A stretch of 48,348 bases of DNA. It comes from a marine gamma proteobacterium HTCC2089. GTDB taxonomy: Bacteria; Pseudomonadota; Gammaproteobacteria; Pseudomonadales; Azotimanducaceae. Numbering within the stretch: the first letter of the stretch is position 1; every line of letters begins with the position of its first letter. This document shows, in pieces, positions 16,705 to 25,751 of this stretch. The stretch covers positions 1 to 48,348 of the forward strand of contig CAJJDH010000019.1 in NCBI GenBank assembly GCA_905182905.1, given 5' to 3'. A model generated the notes under the pieces. That model searched no databases and had not been told where the DNA came from. It saw only the letters and a program-made list of their open reading frames with translations. Made by a program: the position numbers and the translations under genes.

Positions 16705-17067
16705 CTACTCGCCGGATATGCGTTGATTAAATTCAATCATATTGCCGCTAGGGTCGTGGGCAAATATTTGTCGGCATACGTTGGGAATCTGAATTTCTTT
16801 CGAGTATTTGATGTCGTGTTTTTTCAGAACATCTGCGACCGCATTTAAATCGCTGACTAAGAACGCAAAGTGTTGTTCTTTAAGGGGTTGACCGCTGTCC
16901 TTGCCGAGTAAGTGTATTTCTTGATTGCCGGCCTTCAGCCATGCGCCGGGAAAACCCAAGTCAGGTCTCGGCATGTCCTCCAACTCGAGCACATCCACAT
17001 AGAATTGCTTGGCGCTGTCGACATCTGTGACATTGATGGAAACGTGATGTATGCCTTGGGTAATCAT
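16705..17067 (-). CDS. VOC (glyoxalase/bleomycin resistance) family protein
   Basis: I place the start at 17067 because GGGAGA lies just upstream of this ATG; a longer frame from 17094 lacks this. The 120-residue product opens ITQGIHHVSINVTDVDSAKQFYVDVLELE and ends FAHDPSGNMIEFNQR, the two metal-binding strands of a single VOC module, with His in HHVS, His in QHFAFLV and a C-terminal Glu as likely ligands. Members are lyases, dioxygenases or binding proteins. It sits between the bifunctional hydratase/dehydrogenase and HupE on the minus strand. Confidence 0.85.
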   Translation of the reverse strand: MITQGIHHVSINVTDVDSAKQFYVDVLELEDMPRPDLGFPGAWLKAGNQEIHLLGKDSGQPLKEQHFAFLVSDLNAVADVLKKHDIKYSKEIQIPNVCRQIFAHDPSGNMIEFNQRISGE

Positions 17068-17189
17068 CGATTTCTCCCAAATTAGGTGATTCAAAAAGCC
17101 GGTCGAAAATACCTGCCCTCGCGCTCTACAACAAGAGCAGGCTATTTCTTTTTACCAAGCCGACTGCTTGGTTAACTACCTAATACTAA

Positions 17190-19298
17190 TTAGCCCTGTA
17201 AGCTTGCGAAGGTTTTGCCTTCAGCAACCAGACGTTCTAACAACGGAGCTGGTTCCCATATGGCGCCACCGTACTCCTGTTGGAACCCCTTGATGTCGGC
17301 AAGGATATTTTCGAGACCAATTTGGTCAGCCCAGAACATAGGTCCGCCGGTTACTTCAGGGAAGCCATAGCCATTGATGTAAACGATATCAATATCACAT
17401 GGGCGAATGGCAATGCCGTCCTCCAATATCCGTGCACCTTCGTTGATAAGTGGATACAGGCAACGCTTGAGTACTTCGTCATCGTCAATAGTGCGACGTT
17501 CAATGCCAAGCTCTGCAGAAGTCTCTTCCACTAGTGCGACAACCTCTGGGTCGGCTTGGCCAGCTCTACTGCCTTCAGGGTAGATATAATAACCGCGATT
17601 ATTTTTTTGACCATATCGATCCATTTCACAAAGCTTATCTGCAACGCGTGCAGTAATAGGCACGTCCTCAGGTTTCATGCCGCTGAGTTTGCGTGCACGC
17701 CAACCGAGATCAAGACCTACAAGATCATTCATCTGGAATGGACCCATGGGCATACCAAATTGCAGTAATGCATTATCCACTTGGTAGGGTGTTGCGCCTT
17801 GGAGAATGATTTCGCCAGCCTGACGAGTGTAGCCAGCCAACATTCTGTTACCGATAAATCCTGGTGCATTACCAGATAAAACTGCGATCTTATTCAGCGT
17901 TCTACCCAACTTCATTGAGCTAGCGATAGTTTCGTTGCTGGTCTTGCCGCCGCGGACAATCTCTAACAGTTTCATAATGTTTGCTGGGCTAAAGAAGTGC
18001 AGGCCAATGACTGCCTCGGGACGAGAAGTAGCTTCTGCCATTTTATCTATGTCTAGCGCAGAGGTATTACTTGCGAGTATTGCGCCAGGCTTAGCAACTG
18101 CGTCCATCTTCTTGAAGGTATCCACTTTTACGTCAATGTTTTCGTATATGGCTTCAAGGATTAAGTCCGCAGAACCAAGGTCTTCAAAGTTTGTGGTGCC
18201 AGTTAATAGTCCCATGCGCTTATCAACTTCTTCTGCACTCATACGTCCGCGCTGCACTTGGATGTCATAGTTGCGCTTGATCACGCCAATGCCACGATCC
18301 AATGCTTCCTGATTCATTTCCAGTGTGGTTACAGGAATGCCAACATTTAGGAAAGACATAGTAATGCCGCCACCCATGGTGCCGCAGCCGATGACAGCAG
18401 CTGTGTCGATCTTTTGCGTCGCAGTATCTTTAGGCACATCGGGAATCTTCGATACCTCACGCTCGGAGAAGAACATGTGAATAAGCGATTCACGCTGTGG
18501 GTGCTTGAGGCACTTAGCGAAACATTCTTGCTCAACGGCCATGCCCGCATCGAAATCGCCAAGATTCACGGCAGCTTCAATACATTGTACGATCATTTCA
18601 GGAGCAAAACGCTTGCGCATTTTTCGTGCGGCATTTTTTCGTGCGGCATCAAACATTTCGGCGTTGCCACGATCTTGGGCGACAATGTCTTCTTCGTCGC
18701 GAATACGGCGCACAGGGCTGCCTTTAGCAATTATGTCCGCAGCAAATTTCATGGCGCTTTCTACAACATCACCCTCGGCTAATGCGTCAGCAATTCCCAT
18801 AGCGGTTGCTTGTGGGCCGGGAATAGGGTCCCCTGAAAGAATGAAATCCAGTGCTTTCTGCGCGCCGATAAGTCTGGGTAGTCTTTGGGTGCCGCCTGCA
18901 CCGGGAAGAAGGCCCAGTTTTACTTCAGGAAGTCCAACCGGTGCGCTAGGTGCGATCACACGATAATGACAACATAGCGCAACTTCCAAACCGCCACCAA
19001 ATGCGGTGCCGTTGATAGCTGCGATAATGGGCTTAGCGCTGTTTTCCATAGTCGTTAAGCAATCATGCAGGCTAGGACCTTCGGATTTGCCGCCAAACTC
19101 AGAAATGTCAGCGCCAGCGATGAAAGCACGTCCAGCGCCGGTCAAAACGATTGCTTTAACGTTGTCATCAGCCAATGCAGCGTTAACGCCATCATGAAGC
19201 CCTTTACGTACACCCGAGGAAAGTGGGTTAACGGGTGGGTTGTCGATGGTCATGAGGGCGGTGTCGCCTCTGAGTTCGTAATGCACGGTGCCTTTCAT
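17190..19298 (-). CDS. Bifunctional enoyl-CoA hydratase/3-hydroxyacyl-CoA dehydrogenase
   Basis: 702 residues with the order hydratase then dehydrogenase, as in FadB/FadJ and the peroxisomal multifunctional enzyme. The hydratase half has both catalytic glutamates: Glu105 in GGGLEVALCC and Glu125 in GLPEVKLGLLPGAGGTQR. The dehydrogenase half has the NAD site IGCGTMGGG (about 303-311), SNTSAL (410-415), and the catalytic His434 in IGLHFFSPA. The C-terminal domain repeats follow from about 485. It catalyses two successive beta-oxidation steps. No thiolase (FadA) is adjacent, unlike fadBA operons. A GGAGAG ribosome site precedes the ATG. Confidence 0.93.
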   Translation of the reverse strand: MKGTVHYELRGDTALMTIDNPPVNPLSSGVRKGLHDGVNAALADDNVKAIVLTGAGRAFIAGADISEFGGKSEGPSLHDCLTTMENSAKPIIAAINGTAFGGGLEVALCCHYRVIAPSAPVGLPEVKLGLLPGAGGTQRLPRLIGAQKALDFILSGDPIPGPQATAMGIADALAEGDVVESAMKFAADIIAKGSPVRRIRDEEDIVAQDRGNAEMFDAARKNAARKMRKRFAPEMIVQCIEAAVNLGDFDAGMAVEQECFAKCLKHPQRESLIHMFFSEREVSKIPDVPKDTATQKIDTAAVIGCGTMGGGITMSFLNVGIPVTTLEMNQEALDRGIGVIKRNYDIQVQRGRMSAEEVDKRMGLLTGTTNFEDLGSADLILEAIYENIDVKVDTFKKMDAVAKPGAILASNTSALDIDKMAEATSRPEAVIGLHFFSPANIMKLLEIVRGGKTSNETIASSMKLGRTLNKIAVLSGNAPGFIGNRMLAGYTRQAGEIILQGATPYQVDNALLQFGMPMGPFQMNDLVGLDLGWRARKLSGMKPEDVPITARVADKLCEMDRYGQKNNRGYYIYPEGSRAGQADPEVVALVEETSAELGIERRTIDDDEVLKRCLYPLINEGARILEDGIAIRPCDIDIVYINGYGFPEVTGGPMFWADQIGLENILADIKGFQQEYGGAIWEPAPLLERLVAEGKTFASLQG

Positions 19299-19574
19299 AT
19301 GGAGTCTCTCCAGAGTTACTAAAAAATAGAAGGGGAAGTTTGCCGTAAGTCGCAGCCTAAGCCTAGGGTTTCTGGTCTGATTTGCGGAAACAGGAGGCTT
19401 GGTCTGAAAAATTTGCCCGATTCGGTGTAATTGCTGATTCCTTCGACAAATAGATAGGTAGAATAGTGACCTCTAACTTAGATTATGCAACCCATAAGCC
19501 TTTTGAGCGTAGATTAACCAACACCTGATCGAGGTATTTATCAGCAACTTTCTCCTTGCCTTTAGCCAACCTAA

Positions 19575-20429
19575 ATGAGCACAACTTCGACTTTCGTTAA
19601 GGCCGACTTCCACATGCACAGCCAGCATTCTGATGGCAGTTTAAGCCCGCATGAGCTGCTAACCCTTGCTTTGGAAAGACAAGTGGATCAGATAGCGATC
19701 ACCGATCACGACACGATATCCGCTTATGCTGAGTTAGCTGATTCGCCTGTTGCAGAGCATGCAGATCTAAAACTTATCCCTGGCTGTGAATTTTCTTGTT
19801 TATGGTCGGGTCGAAATATTCATGTGGTAGGCCTTAATTTAGATCTGCAAGATTCTGGGCTGACACAGGCTATGGAGGTTCAAGCCAGTGCGCGTGCTGA
19901 CAGAGCGCAATCAATTGCCAATATACTCGAGCGCAAAGGTTTTAAGGGTACTCTTCAGGGTGCTCAAGCCAACGCTGCTGGCGGCACCATTGGTAGACCT
20001 CATTTTGCCCAGTATCTCATTGACGCCGGTTATGTGAAAAACATGAAGCAGGCCTTTAAGCAGTACCTAGGGGCGGGTAAACCTGGCGATGTAAAAGCAA
20101 ATTGGCCCGATCTAGAGCGAGCATGTGATTGGATTCGCGGCGCTGGAGGGATTGCTGTATTAGCGCATCCAATGAAATACGGCATAACCCTGACCAAACT
20201 GCGTAAATTGTGTGATGAATTTAGTGCAGTGGGTGGGCAAGGTTTAGAGGTTATTTCCGGTGCTCAAGATCCGGTGAAGACCAGTACTCTTGCAACGCTA
20301 GCGACAGATTTTGGCTTTTATGCCTCGACGGGTAGTGACTTTCATCGTCCCGGCCAGCCTTGGGCGGAATTGGGTAAGGTGCCAGCCTTGCCTGTGAGCT
20401 GTACACCTATCTGGCAGTGTTGGCCGTGA
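19575..20429 (+). CDS. rnm: PHP-domain phosphoesterase, RNase AM (YciV/TrpH)-like
   Basis: 284 residues, close to the 293 of E. coli RNase AM. Metal-binding motifs of the PHP family occur in order: DFHMHSQHSDGSLSP (about 11-25), ITDHDT, IPGCEFSC, TIGRPHFAQYL, VLAHPMKY and TGSDFHRPGQPW. The E. coli protein is a 5'-3' exonuclease that matures rRNA 5' ends and degrades short oligonucleotides, and an earlier activity on 3',5'-bisphosphonucleotides is also known. Function here is by family. No clear Shine-Dalgarno precedes the ATG, and the flavoprotein gene follows after 18 bases. Confidence 0.85.
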   Translation: MSTTSTFVKADFHMHSQHSDGSLSPHELLTLALERQVDQIAITDHDTISAYAELADSPVAEHADLKLIPGCEFSCLWSGRNIHVVGLNLDLQDSGLTQAMEVQASARADRAQSIANILERKGFKGTLQGAQANAAGGTIGRPHFAQYLIDAGYVKNMKQAFKQYLGAGKPGDVKANWPDLERACDWIRGAGGIAVLAHPMKYGITLTKLRKLCDEFSAVGGQGLEVISGAQDPVKTSTLATLATDFGFYASTGSDFHRPGQPWAELGKVPALPVSCTPIWQCWP

Positions 20430-20447
20430 CCTTCAAGTGACCTTCAT

Positions 20448-21647
20448 ATGAGTATATCCATTGATCAATCTATTCAGGATGTTCTGATTGTTGGCGGCGG
20501 CGCCAGCGGTTTGATGTGTGCTATTCATGCAGGTTACGGCGGGCATCAAGTGCTGGTGCTTGAGAAGGGTCCTAAGGTGGGGCTAAAGATTTTGGTCTCC
20601 GGCGGAGGTCGCTGTAACTTTACTAATCAGCGAGTTGATCCTAACGAGAATTTTCTTTCCCAGAACCCGCATTTTTGCATTTCAGCGTTGAAGCGTTATC
20701 CGCCTGAGCGGTTTATCGAAATGGTTGAAAGCCATGGCATTGATTACCACGAAAAAAAGTTGGGACAGTTATTTTGCGATCATAATGCCAAAGACATAGT
20801 GACCATGCTTTTGACTGAAGCTGAATGGGCGGGTGTAGATATCCGCACGGGTTCAGAGGTCAGCTCAATAAAGAAAGACGCAGACGGCATTTTTTTTGTG
20901 ACTGCAGGCGTGCAGGTGCATCGGGCGCGTAAAGTGATTTTAGCGTCCGGTGGGCTGTCTATGCCGAAAATTGCCTCTGATTTAGCTTTTCGCACTGCCA
21001 ATGAATTGGGTCTAGAGGTAGTGGCTCCAAGAGCAGCATTAGTTCCGCTGACTTGGAATTCAGGTGATAAGGAGTCTTTTGTAAATTTGAGTGGTATTGC
21101 ACTAGATGCAAACGTTAGCTGTGGGTCTGTGAGCTTTCGTGAAAATATACTTTTTACACACCGTGGATTGAGCGGACCTAGTATGTTACAAATTTCATCT
21201 TTTTGGCGCGAGGGCGAGACCATCCAAATCAACCTCTTGCCAGAAGTAGATGCGCGGTCATGGTTGTTAGATGAGCGCGTTGCTGGAACTAAAGCGCTTC
21301 TCTCAACTGTACTCAAAAAGCATCTGCCAAACCGCTTGGTCGAATATATGAGCGAGCACTGGTTTGTAGATCAAAAAGTAGCCAGCTGCACCCACGCTGA
21401 ACTAAATGATTTGGCCCTGAACCTCAATGCATGGCCCTTTCGTCCGGGTGGTACAGAGGGTTATCGAACTGCCGAGGTAACATTGGGTGGCATTGCTACC
21501 ACTGAGGTTTCATCAAAAACATTTGAGGTGGAAAAAGTTCCAGGTTTTTATGCCATAGGGGAAGCGTTAGATGTGGCTGGCTGGCTTGGAGGGTATAATT
21601 TCCAATGGGCTTGGGCTTCTGCATATTGTTGCGCCGTTAATCTTTAA
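20448..21647 (+). CDS. NAD(P)/FAD-dependent oxidoreductase, HI0933/YhiN family
   Basis: 399 residues. The FAD-binding motif VLIVGGGASGLMCAIHAG is at about 12-29 and is followed by GPKVGLKILVSGGGRCNFTNQ, the distinctive signature of the HI0933-like (BaiN/YhiN) family. A C-terminal segment LGGIATTEVSSKTFEVEKVPGFYAIGEALDVAGWLGGYNFQWAW is also characteristic. The physiological reaction is not firmly established; some relatives reduce enoyl substrates. It begins 18 bases after the PHP gene, so the two are probably cotranscribed. Confidence 0.9.
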   Translation: MSISIDQSIQDVLIVGGGASGLMCAIHAGYGGHQVLVLEKGPKVGLKILVSGGGRCNFTNQRVDPNENFLSQNPHFCISALKRYPPERFIEMVESHGIDYHEKKLGQLFCDHNAKDIVTMLLTEAEWAGVDIRTGSEVSSIKKDADGIFFVTAGVQVHRARKVILASGGLSMPKIASDLAFRTANELGLEVVAPRAALVPLTWNSGDKESFVNLSGIALDANVSCGSVSFRENILFTHRGLSGPSMLQISSFWREGETIQINLLPEVDARSWLLDERVAGTKALLSTVLKKHLPNRLVEYMSEHWFVDQKVASCTHAELNDLALNLNAWPFRPGGTEGYRTAEVTLGGIATTEVSSKTFEVEKVPGFYAIGEALDVAGWLGGYNFQWAWASAYCCAVNL

Positions 21648-21781
21648 CGATCCGTTTGCACATTTATTCAGCCACCGGCATTCCTTTCAATTATCATGGT
21701 ACGTAATTAATTGGTTGATAAATCGGTAATCTACCGCGTGGCGTGTACTTAAATCACTTCATCATATCGTAATTATATTTG

Positions 21782-21811
21782 TTCTAGGCAAGGCGCGTAA
21801 TGCGCCTAGAA
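21782..21811 (+). promoter_or_regulatory. Inverted repeat upstream of the outer-membrane barrel gene
   Basis: TTCTAGGC at 21782-21789 is mirrored by GCCTAGAA at 21804-21811. The interior also has GGCGC (21792-21796) able to pair with GCGCC (21802-21806), so two alternative stems compete. No T-run follows, so an intrinsic terminator for the preceding flavoprotein gene is unlikely. It sits about 60 bases before the barrel gene start and could be a 5' leader structure or protein-binding site. Confidence 0.45.
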
Positions 21812-21872
21812 ACTTATTCAGTCGTTGACGACTGGTAGGTGAGGTCTAACAAATTTTACGAGGTTGAATATT

Positions 21873-22490
21873 ATGAAGAACGTAAAAGTTTCTTTAGGGT
21901 TGGCGCTGTCTTTTGTTCTCTTGCTCTTTTCATCGCAGATCTATGCGCAAGATAGTTCGCGTCAGGGAAACATTGCCTATTCGAATATTTCCTTCTTTGC
22001 TCATGGTGGGGAAGGTGTTCTAGATGCTGATTTTACTGGCGGCACTGTTCGAGGTAGCTATGCGTTTTCAGAACGCTTTTTCTTTCTTGCCGATTACTCG
22101 AGGCAGCGGACAGACGACACGATTACTATTGGGCCGGTGGCAACTAAAGTAAGCACCCAGCAAGGCCATTTAGGGCTTGGATTTCATACGCCCGTTGCCA
22201 GCAATACCGACTTCGTACTGACCTCACAGTATGCCGTAGCCATTGTTGAGTTGCCTCAGCAGTCCGTGACGACCGAAGGCGTATTGGTGAATTTTGGCTT
22301 ACGCTCCCGCGCTATAGATCGCTGGGAGTTGGCTGTGGGTGGCAATTATTCCTCTCAGTTAGATCAAGGAGAAGTAGGCTACTCCCTGAGTGGCCATTAC
22401 TACCTTAAGCCTCAAGTTTCGCTTGGGGTAAATGTAGAGTCGGTGTTTGATGTTAAGGTTTATGGAGTGATACTAAAACACGATTTGTAG
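21873..22490 (+). CDS. Small outer-membrane beta-barrel protein
   Basis: ATG 21873 has GAGG about nine bases upstream and gives 205 residues; the frame also opens at TTG 21864. A signal peptide LGLALSFVLLLFSSQIYAQ ends in a good cleavage site (YAQ-DS). The mature protein is made of alternating polar/hydrophobic strands with many aromatic residues, for example TVRGSYAFSERFFFLADYSR and GYSLSGHYYLKPQVSLGVNV, consistent with an eight-stranded barrel. It ends GVILKHDL, without the classic terminal Phe. No enzymatic motif is seen. It is preceded by a 225-base region with an inverted repeat. Confidence 0.75.
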   Translation: MKNVKVSLGLALSFVLLLFSSQIYAQDSSRQGNIAYSNISFFAHGGEGVLDADFTGGTVRGSYAFSERFFFLADYSRQRTDDTITIGPVATKVSTQQGHLGLGFHTPVASNTDFVLTSQYAVAIVELPQQSVTTEGVLVNFGLRSRAIDRWELAVGGNYSSQLDQGEVGYSLSGHYYLKPQVSLGVNVESVFDVKVYGVILKHDL

Positions 22491-22862
22491 GTTGCGTTAC
22501 GCGTTAAGTGGTGGCGAATATTGCGCAGCCTAGTGCGTTTAGTTTGAATGAATGTATTGGGCTGATTAATTCAGGCAAATGAAATTTGACAGCTGTAGAT
22601 TTTAGCGCCTACACCACCTTGTTCCCTTGTTCCCTTGTTCCCTTGTTCCCTTGTTCCCTTGATACCTGTCTGTCGTGCACGCTATTGTTTGAACTTCTCG
22701 CCGTAATCATTATGCTAGGCGTCCTCTTTATAGGCGCCTCATGGAGCCTTGATCCTGCATCAATGCAGCACTTATAGAGCCACATAGCGCCGGTTCTATC
22801 CAATGAGTAAGAGCGAATTCAATAACTGTTTCAAATAACTTTTAAATAAAAGGAAATGTACT
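22491..22862. other. Intergenic region, 372 bp, with octamer repeat
   Basis: This lies between the barrel gene and the aldehyde dehydrogenase. It contains five perfect copies of GTTCCCTT (22621-22660) and a tight inverted repeat CTGCAT-CA-ATGCAG (22755-22768). A 63-codon open frame (22586-22777) runs through the repeat but starts at a non-ATG codon and has no ribosome site, so it is not called. The end is A-rich and supplies AAAGGA before the aldehyde dehydrogenase. Confidence 0.6.
22621..22660. repeat. Short tandem repeat, 5 x GTTCCCTT
   Basis: Five uninterrupted copies of the octamer GTTCCCTT, preceded by CTT of a partial sixth unit. It is non-coding as far as can be seen. Perfect identity of the copies suggests recent slippage and likely length variation between strains. 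Confidence 0.95.
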
Positions 22863-24296
22863 GTGAACAATGCAACGAAGTTCTATATCAATGGTGAGTG
22901 GGTTGAACCTACTACAAGCGAAACTATCGACGTTATCAACCCAGCAACTGAGCAGTCTATTGGCCAGGTAGCAATGGGTGGCGCAGCTGACGTAGACAAG
23001 GCTGTAGCGGCGGCAAAAGCGGCTTTCGAGACTTTTTCTCAGACAACTAAAGAAGAGCGTTTGGCGCTTTTAGAAGCCATTGTTGCTAAGTATGTTGAGC
23101 GCATGGGTGATGTCGCAGCTGCGATTAGTGAAGAAATGGGTGCGCCACTTGGTTTAGCCAATAAGGCGCAAGCGCCTGCTGGAGCGGGTCATTTTATGAC
23201 CACTATGAACGTTCTCAAAGAATATGAATTTGAAGAAGACATTGGTACCTCCCACATCATTAAAGAGGCGGCTGGGGTTTGTGGTTTCATCACACCTTGG
23301 AACTGGCCGATCAATCAGATCGCCTGCAAAGTTGCGCCAGCTATAGCAGCAGGTTGCACCATGGTACTTAAGCCTTCTGAAGTTGCGCCATATAACGCAA
23401 TTTTATTCGCAGAAATTTTGCATGCCGCAGGTGTTCCAGCGGGAGTATTTAACCTCGTTAACGGTGACGGACCTGTAGTGGGTGGAACGCTGTCCGCACA
23501 TCCAGATGTAGACATGATGTCATTCACAGGTTCAACCCGCGCTGGCGTAGAAGTGGCCAAGAATGCTGCGCCTACCGTTAAGCGTGTTGCTCAAGAGTTA
23601 GGTGGCAAGTCTGCGAACATTATTCTTGATGACGCTGATTTCGGTAAAGCGATTGCTCGCGATGTATTCGGTTTAGTCACTAACTCTGGACAAAGCTGTA
23701 ATGCGCCAACGCGTATGTTAGTGCCTATGTCGCGTATGGATGAGGCTGCTGCGGTTGCAAAGGCTGCCGCTGAGAAAGTTAAAGTTGGCGATCCAAATGC
23801 TGAAGACACCATGATCGGGCCGGTTGTTTCTGAAGTGCAGTACAACAAGATTCAGGCCCTTATTCAGGCGGGGATTGATGAAGGTGCGCGTTTAGAAACT
23901 GGTGGCACAGGTCGTCCAGACGGTCTAAATGCTGGCTTCTATATCAAGCCCACTGTTTTCTCTCACGTAACCAATGATATGACCATTGCTCAAGAAGAAA
24001 TTTTTGGGCCAGTGCTAACCATGATCGGTTACGAAGATGACGAAGATGCAGTGCGCATTGCAAATGATACGGTATACGGGCTGAGTGGCTATATTTCCTC
24101 TGAAAACACAGATCGAGCAAAGAACATTGCACGTAAAATTCGCACAGGCAACATTCATTTGAATGGCGCTCCCGCTGATCAAAATGCACCGTTCGGTGGC
24201 TACAAGCAGTCTGGTAATGGTCGTGAGTGGGGCCGCTACGGTTTGGAAGAGTTCCTGGAAACTAAGGCAATCATGGGTTATACGCCAAAGAGCTAG
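22863..24296 (+). CDS. NAD(P)-dependent aldehyde dehydrogenase
   Basis: 477 residues from a GTG start at 22863 with AAAGGA about nine bases upstream. The substrate/NAD channel motif ITPWNWPINQIACKVAPA is near 143-160, FTGSTRAGVEVA near 221-232, catalytic Glu245 is in QELGGKSAN and catalytic Cys279 in NSGQSCNAPTRM. Late motifs IAQEEIFGPVLTM and GYKQSGNGREWGRYGLEEFLE are intact. It oxidises an aldehyde to the acid; the NxxxCN pattern fits broad-specificity members. Substrate is unknown. It stands alone between a repeat-containing gap and a strong terminator. Confidence 0.92.
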   Translation: MNNATKFYINGEWVEPTTSETIDVINPATEQSIGQVAMGGAADVDKAVAAAKAAFETFSQTTKEERLALLEAIVAKYVERMGDVAAAISEEMGAPLGLANKAQAPAGAGHFMTTMNVLKEYEFEEDIGTSHIIKEAAGVCGFITPWNWPINQIACKVAPAIAAGCTMVLKPSEVAPYNAILFAEILHAAGVPAGVFNLVNGDGPVVGGTLSAHPDVDMMSFTGSTRAGVEVAKNAAPTVKRVAQELGGKSANIILDDADFGKAIARDVFGLVTNSGQSCNAPTRMLVPMSRMDEAAAVAKAAAEKVKVGDPNAEDTMIGPVVSEVQYNKIQALIQAGIDEGARLETGGTGRPDGLNAGFYIKPTVFSHVTNDMTIAQEEIFGPVLTMIGYEDDEDAVRIANDTVYGLSGYISSENTDRAKNIARKIRTGNIHLNGAPADQNAPFGGYKQSGNGREWGRYGLEEFLETKAIMGYTPKS

Positions 24297-24320
24297 GCTT
24301 ATTTTTGATGAGCTCGTACT

Positions 24321-24350
24321 AAAAACCCTCGTTTAAACGAGGGTTTTTTA
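24321..24350 (+). terminator. Rho-independent terminator after the aldehyde dehydrogenase
   Basis: AAAAACCCTCGTTT pairs perfectly with AAACGAGGGTTTTT, giving a long stem with almost no loop constraint and a T-run (24344-24349). It lies 25 bases after the aldehyde dehydrogenase stop. Flanking A and T runs could let it act in both directions, though no gene converges from the right. Confidence 0.93.
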
Positions 24351-24475
24351 TTTGTGCAGTCTAAAAGTCTGCCGTGGGCCTTTATATATTTCCCAGCTAT
24401 GCTTTTAGCGCGCATTGCTCTGCTAGTATCAACTTCGAGTCTTTGCTCACCTTTAATAACAGTTGAGAGTTGTCT

Positions 24476-25621
24476 ATGCCCAGCTTTGCAAGCCTTCAAG
24501 GTCTTAAAGTAGTTTCCTTAGAGCAAGCGGTTGCTGCGCCACTGTGCACACAGCGGCTGGTTCAAGCAGGTGCTGAAGTTATTAAGATAGAGCGTCCACA
24601 AGGAGATTTTGCGCGGTATTATGACGCTGCTGTCGCGGGTGAAAGTAGCTATTTTGTTTGGCTAAACGCGGGCAAAAAGTCTGTAGCTTTAGATCTAAGA
24701 GAAGCGACGGATAAATCAGCTTTGTTGCAGATTATCCAATCCAGTGATGTATTGGTGCAGAACCTGAAGCCTGGGTCTCTAGCAGGGCTGGGAGTTGACC
24801 TTGATCTTCTGCATGCCCAGCGCCCGGAATTTATTTCGCTTTCAATTTCCGGTTTTAGCCCCGATGGGCCGGGGCACAAGCGTAAGGCCTATGACTTGCT
24901 CATGCAGGCCGAGTCTGGGCTAGCGCAGATTACCGGTAGTGCCCATGAGCCAGGCCGTGTAGGTGTGTCTATTGTCGACATTGCTACAGGGCAGTTTGCT
25001 TATGAAGCTATATTGGAGGCTCTGCTAGCACGTAACGTTGCCTCGACTTCTTCCCAGCCGTCCTCTACAGGCTCAAAAATTGATATTTCCATGTTTGATG
25101 CGGTAGCTCATTTGCTTGCGGTTCCTTATTTGCTCGATCGTTACGGGGGTGCGGCTCCCATGCGTGTGGGTTTAGCGCACCCTAGTATTTGTCCCTATGG
25201 TGTCTTTGCTAGTGCGGATGGCGTGAGTTTCATTATGTCCATTCAGAACGAGCGAGAGTGGCAGCGATTTTGCCAAGTAGGTATTGAGAATCCTGGGCTT
25301 GCGTTGGATGAGCGTTGCGGCGATAACCCTACTCGAGTGGCAAATAGAGTTTATGTAGATGCCACAGTTCAATACGCTTTTGCCCAGTTAAGCTATCAAA
25401 CCATCAGCCAGAGGTTGGACCGTGCCGATGTTGCCTTTGCCCCTGTGAGTGAGATTTCAGCTCTTAAAGAGCACCCGGATTTTCATACCGAAACCGTGCG
25501 GGTTGGGGATATTGATATTGAGTTGCCTCGCTTGCCCGGATCCTCAAATCGACCGCCTCGAATGACTAAACTGCCAACGTTGGGTGAACACACTCAAGAG
25601 GTCCTTAACAGCCTTAAATAG
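24476..25621 (+). CDS. Class III (CaiB/BaiF) CoA-transferase
   Basis: ATG 24476 follows TTGAGAG with six bases spacing, giving 381 residues; TTG 24470 is an alternative. The start SLQGLKVVSLEQAVAAPLCTQRLVQAGAEVIKIERP and the motifs YFVWLNAGKKSVALDLR and DVLVQNLKPGSLAGLGVD are diagnostic. The Asp expected to form the acyl intermediate is in GVSIVDIATGQFAYEA. Members move CoA between carboxylic acids or act as racemases or lyases on CoA esters. Substrate is unknown. It is preceded by the aldehyde dehydrogenase terminator, so it should have its own promoter in 24351-24475. Confidence 0.92.
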   Translation: MPSFASLQGLKVVSLEQAVAAPLCTQRLVQAGAEVIKIERPQGDFARYYDAAVAGESSYFVWLNAGKKSVALDLREATDKSALLQIIQSSDVLVQNLKPGSLAGLGVDLDLLHAQRPEFISLSISGFSPDGPGHKRKAYDLLMQAESGLAQITGSAHEPGRVGVSIVDIATGQFAYEAILEALLARNVASTSSQPSSTGSKIDISMFDAVAHLLAVPYLLDRYGGAAPMRVGLAHPSICPYGVFASADGVSFIMSIQNEREWQRFCQVGIENPGLALDERCGDNPTRVANRVYVDATVQYAFAQLSYQTISQRLDRADVAFAPVSEISALKEHPDFHTETVRVGDIDIELPRLPGSSNRPPRMTKLPTLGEHTQEVLNSLK

Positions 25622-25751
25622 TGCCTTACTTAGCGCCCTTAATAGAGTCGTGAATAGAGCGCTTGGCCTAGCACAATTCCATGGGTTGGAAGGCATTTTG
25701 TTTTAGCGCAATATCTAAGACTCTTTTTCGCTAATACGACAATGGACAGTT

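Noticed and set aside
17154..17172. Hairpin ACCAAGC/GCTTGGT after the bifunctional hydratase/dehydrogenase gene
   Set aside because: On the minus strand, the direction of transcription, the stem is followed by A residues rather than T, so it is not an intrinsic terminator.
22586..22777. 63-codon plus-strand frame across the octamer repeat, with a hydrophobic second half
   Set aside because: Non-ATG start, no ribosome site, and most of its N-terminus is encoded by the octamer repeat.
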